Shown: one piece after another, positions 25,009-34,538 of the stretch | Layout of the letters: each line of letters begins with the position of its first letter | Position numbering within the stretch: position 1 is the first letter of the stretch | From: Pedobacter jejuensis | Lineage (GTDB): Bacteria > Bacteroidota > Bacteroidia > Sphingobacteriales > Sphingobacteriaceae | Direction: 5' to 3' | NCBI RefSeq assembly: GCF_003725795.1 | Contig: NZ_RBEE01000044.1 | Span: 62,001-126,000, forward strand | DNA length: 64,000 bases | The notes under the pieces: model-generated | The model's database searches: none | Told to the model about the DNA's origin: nothing | What the model saw: only the letters and a program-made list of their open reading frames with translations | Translations under genes and position numbers: made by a program

Positions 25009-26076
25009 ATGAAAAGAGTAATAATTATAATCGTTGTAATTGTTGTTGCCCTTGGCGCAATAGCTTATGTTTTAAGTAACAACAAGAAGAAAAATGAAGA
25101 GAAAACTGCTTTCATTGCTAAAGGCGGTGGTGCTGTTGCAGTTCGTGTTGCAAAAGTAGAGAAAAAAGTTGTTGACTTAGATTTTGTTGCAAACGGAAAT
25201 TTTGTTCCGAAGCAAGAATTAAACTTCTTATCAGAAAATGCAGGTCGCGTTTCAAAAATTTATGTTGATGAAGGTGCTCGCGTAAGTAAAGGCCAAGTTC
25301 TAGCTCGTATTGATGCTGAAATTATCAATACAGACCGTGAAACAGCTCAGGCATCATATGATAATGCAAAAAGAGATGAAGCCAGATACCAAAGTTCTTA
25401 CGAAACCGGCGGTGTAACGCAACAACAATTAGACCAGGCAAAACTGGCTACCAGAAATGCAAAATTACGTTTACAAGCTTCGCAACGTAAATTAAGTGAT
25501 GCGAACATTAAATCGCCAATTAACGGAATTATTAACAAACGCTATATTGAGGTTGGTGCTTTCGTAACTGCGCAAGGAACCCAGTTATTTGAAATTGTTG
25601 ATGTTTCTAAGTTAAAACTTAAAGTAAATGTTAACGAATCGCAGGTTGCAAGTCTTAAAATTGGCGACCAGATTGAAATTAAATCTTCAGTTTTTCCTGA
25701 TGAGAAATTCTCAGGAAAAGTAACCTTTATAGCTGCCAAAGCTGATGCAACTTTAAATTTCCCAATTGAAATTGAAGTTTCGAATTCGGCAAAAAGTAGC
25801 TTAAGAGCAGGTATGTATGGCACTGCAGTATTTAACTTCCCTAAACAAGCACCAAGTATTCTAATTCCCCGCACCTCATTTGTGGGTAGTGTAAGTAGCA
25901 ACCAGGTTTTTGTTTATGATACTGCTAACAACACTTCAAAATTACGTAAAGTAATTACTGGACGTATTTTGGGCGATAACGTGGAAGTCTTAGATGGATT
26001 AAAAGAGGGTGAAACCGTAATTACCAGCGGACAAATAAACTTAGCTGAAGGTACTGCCGTAAGCATTGTTAAATAA
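25009..26076 (+). CDS. RND efflux membrane fusion (periplasmic adaptor) protein
   Basis: The 355-residue protein has one N-terminal membrane anchor (VIIIIVVIVVALGAIAYVLS), a lipoyl/barrel-sandwich domain (LNFLSENAGRVSKIYVDEGARVSKGQVLARID, split, about 65-105), a coiled-coil hairpin (about 105-165), its second lipoyl half (ANIKSPINGIINKRYIEVGAF) and beta-barrel plus membrane-proximal domains (about 190-355). It links the TolC-type channel to the RND pump. It follows the channel gene by two bases, so the two are co-translated. Confidence 0.94.
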   Translation: MKRVIIIIVVIVVALGAIAYVLSNNKKKNEEKTAFIAKGGGAVAVRVAKVEKKVVDLDFVANGNFVPKQELNFLSENAGRVSKIYVDEGARVSKGQVLARIDAEIINTDRETAQASYDNAKRDEARYQSSYETGGVTQQQLDQAKLATRNAKLRLQASQRKLSDANIKSPINGIINKRYIEVGAFVTAQGTQLFEIVDVSKLKLKVNVNESQVASLKIGDQIEIKSSVFPDEKFSGKVTFIAAKADATLNFPIEIEVSNSAKSSLRAGMYGTAVFNFPKQAPSILIPRTSFVGSVSSNQVFVYDTANNTSKLRKVITGRILGDNVEVLDGLKEGETVITSGQINLAEGTAVSIVK

Positions 26077-26194
26077 GTTATAAGTATAAAGTTATAAGTT
26101 ATAAGTCCGTAGCCTTAAAAGCTAAGGGATTAAAAAAGGGTGCAAATCATTACATAAGTGTAGATTTTTCTCCTCTAAAACAATAAGCAAAAAA

Positions 26195-29100
26195 ATGAAG
26201 ATAACAGACATATCTATAAAAAGGCCCTCGCTGGTAATTGTGGTTTTTACCGCACTTACGCTACTTGGGCTGCTAAGTTACTTTTCGTTGGGTTATGAAT
26301 TGCTTCCAAAATTCTCCAACAATGTAGTATCCATTTCGACGATTTACCCTGGTGCATCGCCAGCCGAGGTTGAAAATACGGTAACCAAAAAAATTGAGGA
26401 TGCGGTTTCCTCAATGGAAAATATTAAAAAAATAAACGCAGTTTCATTTGAAAGTTTATCAACAGTAACGATAACTTTAACAGATGCGGCGAACATCGAT
26501 ATATCATTAAATGATGCGCAACGTAAAGTTAATGCTATACTTTCTGATTTACCAGATGATGTTAAAACACCATCACTTAGTAAATTCTCTTTGGATGATT
26601 TACCGGTTATCACCATGTCGGCTTCGGCAAATATGGATGATATCACCTTTTACGATTTAATCGACAAACGTATTGCTCCGGTAATTTCGAGGGTAAGCGG
26701 TATCGCTCAAGTAAATTTAATTGGTGGTTCTGAACGTGAAATTCAAGTATCGTTAGATGCTGATAAACTTCAAGGTTATAATCTTTCGGTTCCTCAGGTT
26801 CAGCAATTAATTTTAAGTTCCAATCTTGATTTCCCTACCGGAAGTGTTAAGACAGAAAACCAAGATGTATTAATTCGTTTATCAGGTAAATACAGAAGCA
26901 TTGAAGAATTAAGAAACCTGGTTTTAACAACATCAAAAGAAGGTGCACAAATCCGTTTAGGCGATGTTGCCGACGTTCAGGATTCGCAAAAAGAAACCGA
27001 AAAATTAGCACGTATTAATAGGAAAGCTTCAATTGCGATTCAAATTATTAAACAAAGTGATGCGAATGCGGTAGAAGTAAGTAAAGGTGTACATGCAATT
27101 ATCGAAAAGCTTAAAACCGAATATGCTGCAAATAAATTAGACATTAAAGTCGTTAACGATAGTTCTATTTTCACTTTAGAATCTGCTGACGCGGTTATTC
27201 ACGATTTATTTTTAGCTGTAATTCTGGTAGCTTTTGTAATGCTTTTCTTCTTACATAGTTTAAGAAATGCGTTAATTGTAATGGTATCTATTCCAGCATC
27301 GTTAATTGCAACATTTATTGGGGTTTCTTTATTAGGTTATACCTTAAACTTAATGTCGCTACTTGGTTTATCGCTCGTAGTAGGTATCCTGGTAGATGAT
27401 GCGATTGTGGTATTGGAAAACATCCAACGCCACATGGAAATGGGTAAAAACAAAGTAAGAGCTGCATCTGATGCAACCCGCGAAATTGGTTTCACCGTTG
27501 TATCCATCACTTTAGTAATTGTTGTAGTGTTTTTCCCTATTGCAATTAGCTCGGGTTTGGTATCAAATATCCTTCGTCAGTTTTGTGTGGTAGTAATTAT
27601 TGCTACGTTGCTTTCATTATTTGCTTCGTTTACAATTGTGCCATTGTTGTACTCAAGATTTGGTAAGTTAGAACACATAGAAGGCAAAAACGCTTTCGGT
27701 CGTTTCATTCTTTGGTTCGAAAGACAATTAAAAAAATTCACCATTTGGATTACTGGAATTTTAACCTGGTCTTTAAATCATAAGAGACGTACAATTGCTG
27801 CTGTAGTAGTATTATTCGTTGCTGCAATGTGGTTGGCCGGAGCCGGATTTATTGGTTCGGAGTTTTTCCCTAAATCGGATAAAGGAGAGTTTTTGGTGCA
27901 AATTGAGTTACCAAAAGATGCGCCACTAGAGCAAACCAACTTTTTTACGCAACGAGCAGAAACTTTCTTATCTAAACAGCCAGAAATTACACAATTAATT
28001 ACAACTGTTGGTCAGGCCAGTGGTGATTTTGGTGGAACACAAGCAACTGCATACAAATCAGAAATAAATGTAAAACTGGTTGAGCGTGATAAACGTGAAG
28101 GAGTTTCATCAGATATTTTCGCTACCAAAATGAGCCGTGCTTTGGCTAAAGAATTGGTTGGAGCAAAGGTAAAAACAGTGCCAATTAGTATATTGGGTAT
28201 TGCCGAAAATGCACCAATTAGTTTGGTGGTTATGGGTTCTGATTTAGATAGTGCTTTAAAATATGCCGAAGGTGCAAAAGCTTTACTCGGAACAGTATCT
28301 GGAGCAACTGAGATTAAACTTTCTGTAGAAAAAGGAACGCCTGAAATTAATGTTCAGGTTGATAGAGATAAAATGTCGGCCGTTGGTTTAACGCTTGCAA
28401 CGGTAGGTTCTACCATGCAAACTGCATTTGCCGGTAATACAGATGGTAAATACAGAAAGGGAGAATATGAATACGATATTAACATCCAGTACCAAGACTT
28501 TAACAGGAAGAATATTGATGATGTACGTAACCTTATTTTCGTAAACGATAAAGGCGCACAAATTAAATTATCACAGTTTGCTACAATTAGCGAAGGTTCA
28601 GGTCCAAGTCAGTTAGAGCGTTTAAATAAATCAACATCAGTTTCTGTTCAAGCACAATCAATTGGTAGGCCAACAGGAACAATCGTTGCCGAGTTTAAAC
28701 AAAAGTTAATCGACCAACAAAAAAGTGGCAAGCTAAAAGCACCAACTGGTGTAAGCTATACATGGGGTGGTGATGAAGAAAATCAGGCTGAAGGATTTGG
28801 TACTTTAGGTATTGCATTATTAGCTTCGATAATTTTGGTTTACCTAATTATGGTTGCGCTTTATGATAGTTTTGTTTATCCGCTTGTGGTAATGTTCTCT
28901 CTGCCATTAGCATTAATTGGAGCATTTTTAGCATTGGCTTTAACCAATAATTCAATCGGTATTTTTACCATATTAGGTTTTATTATGCTAATGGGTTTGG
29001 TTGCGAAGAATGCAATTATCCTTGTCGATTTTACCAACCACATGAAGGCCGAAGGAAAATCGACAGTAGATGCCTTAATTTTAGCCAACCATGCTCGTTT

Positions 29101-29389
29101 ACGCCCAATTTTAATGACAACCATTGCCATGATTTTTGGTATGCTTCCTATTGCATTAGCAAGTGGTGCAGGTGCAGAATGGAAAAACGGTTTGGCTTGG
29201 GTTATTGTAGGTGGATTAACCAGTTCTCTATTTTTAACCCTTATCGTAGTTCCTGTTGTTTACTTAATTTTTGATATTATTTTAGAAAAATTAGGTTTCA
29301 ACAAAAAAGGCAAAACAATTGATGAGTTGATGGAAGAACCATACGACCATAAAGATGTTTTAGAATATGATATAGATGCCACTCACTAA
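26195..29389 (+). CDS. RND-family multidrug efflux pump (AcrB/HAE1 type)
   Basis: At 1064 residues this is a full-length RND transporter with twelve membrane helices and two large periplasmic loops. The first helix (RPSLVIVVFTALTLLGLLSYFS), the conserved VGILVDDAIVVLENIQRHMEMG of helix 4 with the proton-relay Asp pair, and GLVAKNAIILVDFTNHMKAEG in helix 10 are clear. It exports hydrophobic compounds using the proton gradient, together with the two upstream genes. A 118-bp gap with short AAGTTATA repeats separates it from the adaptor gene. A strong terminator follows. Confidence 0.95.
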   Translation: MKITDISIKRPSLVIVVFTALTLLGLLSYFSLGYELLPKFSNNVVSISTIYPGASPAEVENTVTKKIEDAVSSMENIKKINAVSFESLSTVTITLTDAANIDISLNDAQRKVNAILSDLPDDVKTPSLSKFSLDDLPVITMSASANMDDITFYDLIDKRIAPVISRVSGIAQVNLIGGSEREIQVSLDADKLQGYNLSVPQVQQLILSSNLDFPTGSVKTENQDVLIRLSGKYRSIEELRNLVLTTSKEGAQIRLGDVADVQDSQKETEKLARINRKASIAIQIIKQSDANAVEVSKGVHAIIEKLKTEYAANKLDIKVVNDSSIFTLESADAVIHDLFLAVILVAFVMLFFLHSLRNALIVMVSIPASLIATFIGVSLLGYTLNLMSLLGLSLVVGILVDDAIVVLENIQRHMEMGKNKVRAASDATREIGFTVVSITLVIVVVFFPIAISSGLVSNILRQFCVVVIIATLLSLFASFTIVPLLYSRFGKLEHIEGKNAFGRFILWFERQLKKFTIWITGILTWSLNHKRRTIAAVVVLFVAAMWLAGAGFIGSEFFPKSDKGEFLVQIELPKDAPLEQTNFFTQRAETFLSKQPEITQLITTVGQASGDFGGTQATAYKSEINVKLVERDKREGVSSDIFATKMSRALAKELVGAKVKTVPISILGIAENAPISLVVMGSDLDSALKYAEGAKALLGTVSGATEIKLSVEKGTPEINVQVDRDKMSAVGLTLATVGSTMQTAFAGNTDGKYRKGEYEYDINIQYQDFNRKNIDDVRNLIFVNDKGAQIKLSQFATISEGSGPSQLERLNKSTSVSVQAQSIGRPTGTIVAEFKQKLIDQQKSGKLKAPTGVSYTWGGDEENQAEGFGTLGIALLASIILVYLIMVALYDSFVYPLVVMFSLPLALIGAFLALALTNNSIGIFTILGFIMLMGLVAKNAIILVDFTNHMKAEGKSTVDALILANHARLRPILMTTIAMIFGMLPIALASGAGAEWKNGLAWVIVGGLTSSLFLTLIVVPVVYLIFDIILEKLGFNKKGKTIDELMEEPYDHKDVLEYDIDATH

Positions 29390-29411
29390 CATCAAAAATT
29401 AACAATTATAT

Positions 29412-29443
29412 AAAGCTGCCTTTACCCAAGGGCAGCTTTTTTT
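29412..29443 (+). terminator. Intrinsic terminator of the RND efflux operon
   Basis: AAGCTGCC pairs with GGCAGCTT around a 10-nt loop and is followed by seven T. Confidence 0.85.
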
Positions 29444-29540
29444 ATGTTAAGTTTAACCGTAATTCATTTTTATTGTATCTTGATTTTAGTTTGTAAAGCA
29501 CCAATCCAAACAAATAATATCAAATCTTGTATATTAGTTT

Positions 29541-30347
29541 ATGTTTAAAATTATCCCGCAAATAATTCTGGCACTAATCGTTTTCGTCGCAAATGCTCAG
29601 CACCCACCAGTTTTTGATGCCATGCAATCCGATTCATCTTTTATTAAAATTTACGATTTGGATATTGCTTTGGTAAAATATAGCTATAAACCAAATGGCA
29701 TACGGTTTTTGGTTGTACATGATAATGAAGATACAGGCGTAAAAGCAGGTTTCGATTACATTCGTTGGAATGGCGGCGAAATTATTGATAGTCAGTATGG
29801 CAGTGTGCGTGATTATAATTTTACCTACATGGATGATGTTTATCGGATAGACCCAAATGCAATTTACACCGAACGAGGTATTAACACACGCTTAAAGAAA
29901 GATGAATTTAGTTCTAACGAAGTAGAGAAGGCTTTAAATAGTGCCGGTAAGCAAATTATTGATTTCTACAACCCTAAATCTTTAGGCTACATTTTAACGC
30001 TTCATAACAATGGAGATGGCGGTTTTGGTATATCATCATATTTACCGGGTTATGATCTTTCAAGCGCAGCGGATTCAGTATTTATCAACTTCGAAATGGA
30101 TGGAGATGACATGGTATATGTTACTGATGTAAGGCTTTTTAATAGCTTTAAAAAAGCAAATGTGAATGTTATGCTACAATCAAAATTTGTAGAAAACGAT
30201 GGTTCACTTTCTGTTTATGCCATGCAAAATAACATTCCTTATATCAATGTTGAAGTGCAACATGGTCATATAGATGAAAACTTAAGACTGATTGAAATAG
30301 CCGTTGCCGTGTTAAAAGAATATAATCTGGTGAAGAAACCGGAATGA
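29541..30347 (+). CDS. Secreted M14-like metallohydrolase of unknown substrate
   Basis: The 268-residue protein has a signal peptide (to about VANAQ, residue 20). A possible zinc site of the M14 carboxypeptidase/deacylase type can be read: H60-x-x-E63 in VVHDNEDTG, H155 in LTLHNNGDGGF, and a candidate catalytic Glu E238 in YINVEVQHGH. The order and spacing fit that fold, but overall similarity is low and I do not recognise a named family. It may trim peptides or act as a deacylase in the periplasm. It stands alone between the efflux operon and a toxin-antitoxin cassette. Confidence 0.55.
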   Translation: MFKIIPQIILALIVFVANAQHPPVFDAMQSDSSFIKIYDLDIALVKYSYKPNGIRFLVVHDNEDTGVKAGFDYIRWNGGEIIDSQYGSVRDYNFTYMDDVYRIDPNAIYTERGINTRLKKDEFSSNEVEKALNSAGKQIIDFYNPKSLGYILTLHNNGDGGFGISSYLPGYDLSSAADSVFINFEMDGDDMVYVTDVRLFNSFKKANVNVMLQSKFVENDGSLSVYAMQNNIPYINVEVQHGHIDENLRLIEIAVAVLKEYNLVKKPE

Positions 30348-30371
30348 TAAATTAAAATTTTGTTATGTTAA

Positions 30372-30387
30372 GTAGGCCTTTTACAAG
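30372..30387 (+). repeat. Left 16-bp direct repeat flanking the toxin-antitoxin cassette
   Basis: GTAGGCCTTTTACAAG is identical to 30958-30973, which lies inside the last codons of the toxin gene. The pair brackets the antitoxin and toxin genes. Confidence 0.85.
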
Positions 30388-30444
30388 GCAAAACTAAGAT
30401 AATAGGCGTCTAGTTAATGTTTTAAATTTTTGTTAAATTTGTAT

Positions 30445-30684
30445 ATGAGCGTATTGGTTAACATTAAAAATGAACAAGAAGAAAAAGTATTAATTGCTTT
30501 TTTAGATAGCTTGAATTATAAATATCTAGCTGGTTTAAATGAAAATCCAGAATCTTTAGAAGCTGAATTTTTACATCAATACAATAAAGAAATAGAGCAA
30601 GCTGATTTAGAAATTGAGAACGGAAACTATATTTCTCACCATGATGTAACCCTTCTTTTTGAAAAACGTAGAAAAACCATTTAA
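30445..30684 (+). CDS. Antitoxin of a RelE/ParE-type toxin-antitoxin pair
   Basis: This 79-residue acidic protein has the usual antitoxin layout: a short beta-type N-terminus (MSVLVNIKNEQEEKVLIAFLDSL), an acidic helical middle (KEIEQADLEIENG) and the C-terminal ISHHDVTLLFEKRRK motif seen in RelB/DUF2683-like antitoxins of Bacteroidota. The ATG at 30445 is preferred to a TTG at 30430. Its stop codon overlaps the toxin start by one base (TAATG), so translation is coupled. It should bind the toxin and its own promoter. Confidence 0.8.
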   Translation: MSVLVNIKNEQEEKVLIAFLDSLNYKYLAGLNENPESLEAEFLHQYNKEIEQADLEIENGNYISHHDVTLLFEKRRKTI

Positions 30685-30977
30685 TGGAAATTAAATGGAA
30701 TAAAAGAGCCATTAAGCAATTACTAGATATTGTAGAATATTTAGAAGATAATAATTTGACAGATTACGCATCAAAGATCGAATTTCAAATTCTTCATAAA
30801 ATCGAGTCGCTTCCCAAAAAATTAGAAGTTTTCCAGATAGATAGATTAAAGGTTAATAATGATGGAAGCTTTTATGCATTTGAAATTTCAAATTATAGAA
30901 TTTCTTATCGTATATCTAAAAATGAAATAAGAATTTTACGGATTAGATATTCAAGCCGTAGGCCTTTTACAAGATAA
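30684..30977 (+). CDS. RelE/ParE-family toxin
   Basis: The 97-residue basic protein shows the RelE/ParE fold: KWNKRAIKQLLDIVEYLEDNN at the N-terminus (split), a helical hairpin with IEFQILHKIESLPKKLEVF, then a beta-sheet FYAFEISNYRISYRISKNEIRILRIRYSSR (split) ending RRPFTR. RelE members cleave mRNA in the ribosome and ParE members inhibit gyrase; the sequence alone does not separate them. The 16-bp direct repeat 30958-30973 forms its last codons, which means the repeat, and perhaps the cassette border, lies inside the gene. Confidence 0.85.
   Translation: MEIKWNKRAIKQLLDIVEYLEDNNLTDYASKIEFQILHKIESLPKKLEVFQIDRLKVNNDGSFYAFEISNYRISYRISKNEIRILRIRYSSRRPFTR
30958..30973 (+). repeat. Right 16-bp direct repeat within the toxin 3' end
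   Basis: GTAGGCCTTTTACAAG matches 30372-30387 exactly and encodes the tail RRPFTR of the toxin. The two copies are 586 bp apart. Confidence 0.85.
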
Positions 30978-30993
30978 TTGCAAAGCCCAATAC

Positions 30994-32193
30994 TTAAGCA
31001 ATGGCTTTAATTTTAGTTACCAAAAAGCTAACAAATAGCCCAAAACATCCAATTACAGCATAAGAATATTGCAAACTTGATAATGCTGAAATATACCCAA
31101 TTAATGGCGGGCCCATTAAAAACCCTAAATAACTCACACTAGATACCATTGCAATTGCCATTCCTGGTGCAACCTTTCCATTTTTACCGGCAACACTATA
31201 TACCGTAGGTACAATGCTTGAAACACCAAGCCCAACCATCATAAAGCCAATAGTTGCTGTTACAACAAATGGAAAAAATACGGATATAAACATTCCGGTT
31301 GATATGATAATTCCACTAAATTGTATAGTGCGTTTTCGCCCTAATTTCGCGATAATTGAGTCTCCTACAAATCGACCTGTTGCCATCATCACCATAAATG
31401 AAGCGTAACCCAAAATCACCAAAGAAGATGGTGCTTTAACAATTTCTTTAAAATAAACTCCGCTCCAATCGAACATCGCTCCTTCTGTAGCCATACTACA
31501 AAAGCCAATTATGCCTAGCTGCAATAATACACCCTCCGGCTTTACGAAAAGTTTAGGTTTTCGTTCTGTAGGGGCTCCTTTACCAGGAACCAAGTGTTTA
31601 TAATTTAAGAAAACGTTCGCCCAAATTAAGCTCACTACAATCCAGAAATGATAGTATGGAATAATATGGAGATTAACCATTAATAAACCAACTAGCGCAC
31701 CTGTGAAACCTGCAATACTCCATGCTCCGTGGAATGAAGTCATGATTGGTTTTACAAACAACTTTTCTGCTTCAACACCTTGCGTGTTTACAGCAATATT
31801 GCACATGTTACCAATTACACCAAACAGAAAAAGGAATACAGCTAAATGCCATGGTGCTGTTGCTAAACCTAAATTGGTTAAAGCTAAAACATATAAGGGT
31901 GCAGTGATGGTTAAAATTGCTTTACTACCATATTTTGTTACCAACCTACCAGAAATTGGCATGGTACACAACTGACCTAAAGGAAGCGCTAATAAAATAC
32001 TCCCCAATTGCCCATCGGATAAATTTAAGGTATGTTTAATATCTGGAATACGACTTGCCCAGGATGCAAATGCAATTCCTTGTCCGAAATAAAATAAAGA
32101 TACCGCCAGGCGAGTTCTATTTGCACTACTTTGAGCTACTACAGGTTTTACTGTTTGATTTTGATTTTCCTGATTTGCGTTAGACTCTTCCAA
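30994..32193 (-). CDS. Major facilitator superfamily transporter (YbjJ-like)
   Basis: The 399-residue protein has twelve predicted membrane helices after a hydrophilic N-terminal tail of about 25 residues. The loop 2-3 motif appears as SGRLVTKYGSKA and again in the second half as GRFVGDSIIAKLGRKR. FYFGQGIAFASWASRIPDIK in helix 1 is typical of the YbjJ/MosC-like branch, whose substrates are mostly sugars or unknown. It lies convergent to the toxin-antitoxin cassette and stands alone. Confidence 0.9.
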   Translation of the reverse strand: MEESNANQENQNQTVKPVVAQSSANRTRLAVSLFYFGQGIAFASWASRIPDIKHTLNLSDGQLGSILLALPLGQLCTMPISGRLVTKYGSKAILTITAPLYVLALTNLGLATAPWHLAVFLFLFGVIGNMCNIAVNTQGVEAEKLFVKPIMTSFHGAWSIAGFTGALVGLLMVNLHIIPYYHFWIVVSLIWANVFLNYKHLVPGKGAPTERKPKLFVKPEGVLLQLGIIGFCSMATEGAMFDWSGVYFKEIVKAPSSLVILGYASFMVMMATGRFVGDSIIAKLGRKRTIQFSGIIISTGMFISVFFPFVVTATIGFMMVGLGVSSIVPTVYSVAGKNGKVAPGMAIAMVSSVSYLGFLMGPPLIGYISALSSLQYSYAVIGCFGLFVSFLVTKIKAIA

Positions 32194-32340
32194 AATGCGG
32201 GATTAAATGAACATTATCGTTGGCACAAAGGTCTTCAAATCTATCGGAAATATAAAGCGCAAAATATCATTTATAAATAATTATTAATTAGATGAAATTT
32301 ATAAAGTAAAATATACTTCACTGGCGACTAAATTGAAACA

Positions 32341-32378
32341 AAAAAGGCTTTTGGAAACAATAAATAATCCAAAAGCCA
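32341..32378 (-). terminator. Terminator of the choice-of-anchor I gene
   Basis: GGCTTTTGGA and TCCAAAAGCC form a 10-bp stem; on the minus strand it is followed by a T-run (CTTTTTTG). Confidence 0.75.
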
Positions 32379-32399
32379 GCTATTTAATAATTGTTGGTT

Positions 32400-33923
32400 T
32401 TAAGCTTTATCTGGTTGATAGAATCTAACTGTTCCGTCATCTTCGCTCGATACAATCAGCAAACTTCTTCCATTCGGACTATCCTTTGGCTTAACAAACA
32501 TTAATCCTTCCGGAGCATCACCTGTAGAAAACAATTGAACAAATTTCGGCGATTCTGGCGTACTAATATCATATACAGCAACCATATCAACACGCTCCAT
32601 TCCAATAAAGGCTAAAGTTTTACCATTTACTTGTGCTACCGTAACACCTTCTACTTCAACTCCTTTATTATCCGAACGGGTATCATCATATTTCCCGGCA
32701 TCAATAACACGTTGCTCTAAATCTTTACCAACATTAGAAATTAATTGCCCGGTACTTGCATTAATAATACTCATGCTACGTCCGCCTGTTGAGTATAATT
32801 CATCGTAATCACCATCACCATCGGTATCACCAAAAGCCTTTGTTACGGTTAATCTACCCAAATTAGCATCTAACTTTAAAGTTGTTGCGGTTGGAAATTT
32901 TGTAGGGTCTAAATTTAAACTTTTAACCCTACCCTCTTCATCATAACCTTTCCAAGCACGAGTATCGCCTTCATTTGCTAAAGCCAAATAATTTGAGCCA
33001 TTTGCAGTAAAATAAGAAATTGCATCTGGCAGGTAAAATGCTTTAATTGGCCATACACCAAGTTGTATTTTACCATCCAAATCACTTACATCAAAAGCAT
33101 TATCTGCAAGACTAATATCTCTAACCCCTAAAGGCATAATTTTGGTTAATGTACCTGCAACAACATCAAGTTCGGCAACTGCATTATTTTCTTGCAGGGT
33201 AATGTAAGCCTTTTTAGAATCAGCAGAAACGGCAACATATTCTGGTTCTATATCTTGTGCAAAAGTTGCTTTTGGTCCGTAAATTCTTAGACCCGCAGCA
33301 ACAAGTGAAGTTTTTGAACCTTCAAAAGAGGCGAAATCTAAAGTTTTAACTGTATAATTAGCTTTAACATTGATAACAGAAACAGACCCGACAGGATCAA
33401 TTGTATATTCATCGTTAGGTTCTCCTTCATTTGCGCTTATAATGTAATTGCCATCCGGACTAAAAGTTACCATATCCGGCATTGCACCAACACTAATTTT
33501 TTTTACTTCTTCTAAGGTGGATGTTTTTAGCACAATTATGTCGCCATTAGATTGCTTGGTTACGCCGTCCAATGCAATTGCCAATAATCCATTACTAACT
33601 GCAACACTATTGATACCTGCATTTGTAGGAAAAGTGAGGGTTTTAGATTTTGTAAGGGTGGGATAAGTACTTAAATCTACCACTTCTACTTTTGTGCCTC
33701 CATCATTACTTACAACAAAAAGTTTTTTAGTTGAAGGATCGTAAGCAGATATTTCTGCTGAAGTTACACCACCCAAATCTATCATAGCAATTTCTTTAAA
33801 ACTAGAAATGTTTTCTGGGATGATGGTTTCTGAAGGATCTTCAATGGGATTATCTGATTTTTTACAAGCTGTAAATGCAACAGAAGCGATTAGCAGAGCG
33901 CTAAACAGTTTTTTAGGATTCAT
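32400..33923 (-). CDS. Choice-of-anchor I family beta-propeller lipoprotein
   Basis: The 507-residue product starts with a lipoprotein-like signal (LLIASVAFTACKK, Cys at about 17). The rest is a propeller of YVTN-like repeats (VSNDGGTKVEVVDLS, MVTFSPDGNYIISANEGEPND, AYITLQENNAVAELDV, LALANEGDTRAW) of the choice-of-anchor I type. A DTDGDGDYDEL stretch (about 365) can bind calcium. Such proteins are exported and surface or periplasmic; their role is unclear, with some relatives described as alkaline-phosphatase-like. The ATG at 33923 is taken rather than one nine codons upstream because it starts the signal peptide. Confidence 0.88.
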   Translation of the reverse strand: MNPKKLFSALLIASVAFTACKKSDNPIEDPSETIIPENISSFKEIAMIDLGGVTSAEISAYDPSTKKLFVVSNDGGTKVEVVDLSTYPTLTKSKTLTFPTNAGINSVAVSNGLLAIALDGVTKQSNGDIIVLKTSTLEEVKKISVGAMPDMVTFSPDGNYIISANEGEPNDEYTIDPVGSVSVINVKANYTVKTLDFASFEGSKTSLVAAGLRIYGPKATFAQDIEPEYVAVSADSKKAYITLQENNAVAELDVVAGTLTKIMPLGVRDISLADNAFDVSDLDGKIQLGVWPIKAFYLPDAISYFTANGSNYLALANEGDTRAWKGYDEEGRVKSLNLDPTKFPTATTLKLDANLGRLTVTKAFGDTDGDGDYDELYSTGGRSMSIINASTGQLISNVGKDLEQRVIDAGKYDDTRSDNKGVEVEGVTVAQVNGKTLAFIGMERVDMVAVYDISTPESPKFVQLFSTGDAPEGLMFVKPKDSPNGRSLLIVSSEDDGTVRFYQPDKA

Positions 33924-34043
33924 GGTTTTTTTGTAATATCTGAATCGCAAAAATATAATGCGGCAACGCTGATTTTTAGCTAGATACTATTATCTTTTTG
34001 TTAAGGAATTATGAAAAAACAATAGGAGTTTTAATTGCATGTT

Positions 34044-34130
34044 ACAAAGATTTCTCGGCTGCGCTCGAAATGACGGTGACTTAATTGCCGTCATCTCGAC
34101 TGGAGCGCAGCGAAATGGAGAGATCTTTGA
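34044..34130. repeat. Palindromic extragenic repeat (REP-like)
   Basis: CAAAGATTTCTCGGCTGCGCTCGAAATGACGG is mirrored by CCGTCATCTCGACTGGAGCGCAGCGAAATGGAGAGATCTTTG (both given here in pieces: the arms are 34044-34075 and 34088-34130). Such GTCATTTCGA-type palindromes recur in Bacteroidota genomes. A second left arm alone lies at 34151-34184. Confidence 0.8.
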
Positions 34131-34222
34131 AACTGGATAAATTGAATATTACAAAGATTTCTCGGCTGCGCTCGAAATGACGGTGCGAAGTTTCGTCCAC
34201 ATGCACAACGAACTGTTGTTTT

Positions 34223-34460
34223 TAAACCTGACAATAGCGGCAGCCCCGAGTTTTTCTACGAGGGCTACAGCGGTTGGCAGGGCTGCAAACCCCAATGAAA
34301 TGCTAACGATAATTTCCAAAATAAATAATAAAAAATTCTTTGGCTCCATTCGAAATTACAGAGACAAGGTTTTTGTATTTAGAAGCTGAATCTTTTTTTT
34401 TTAACCTAAGGGATAAAAGCGACAGCCCCAACCAATGAAATGCTGACAATAATTTCCAAA
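34223..34460 (+). repeat. Two copies of a hairpin repeat, the second internally deleted
   Basis: Copy 1 (34223-34320) has GCGGCAGCCCC, a hairpin region with GCAGCCC/GGGCTGC arms, then CCAATGAAATGCT and ATAATTTCCAAA. Copy 2 (34404-34460) keeps GCGACAGCCCC and CCAATGAAATGCT...ATAATTTCCAAA but lacks the hairpin between them. Confidence 0.75.
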
Positions 34461-34504
34461 AATATAAAGCCCTTTAGCAGCTTGGAACCATACCCAACTT
34501 TAAT

Positions 34505-34538
34505 AAAAAAAGCCGATAATTTCTTATCAGCTTTTTTG
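34505..34538 (-). terminator. Intrinsic terminator of lpdA
   Basis: AAAAAAGCCGATAA pairs with TTATCAGCTTTTTT (one C-A mismatch) around a short loop, giving a T-run on the minus strand. Confidence 0.75.
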
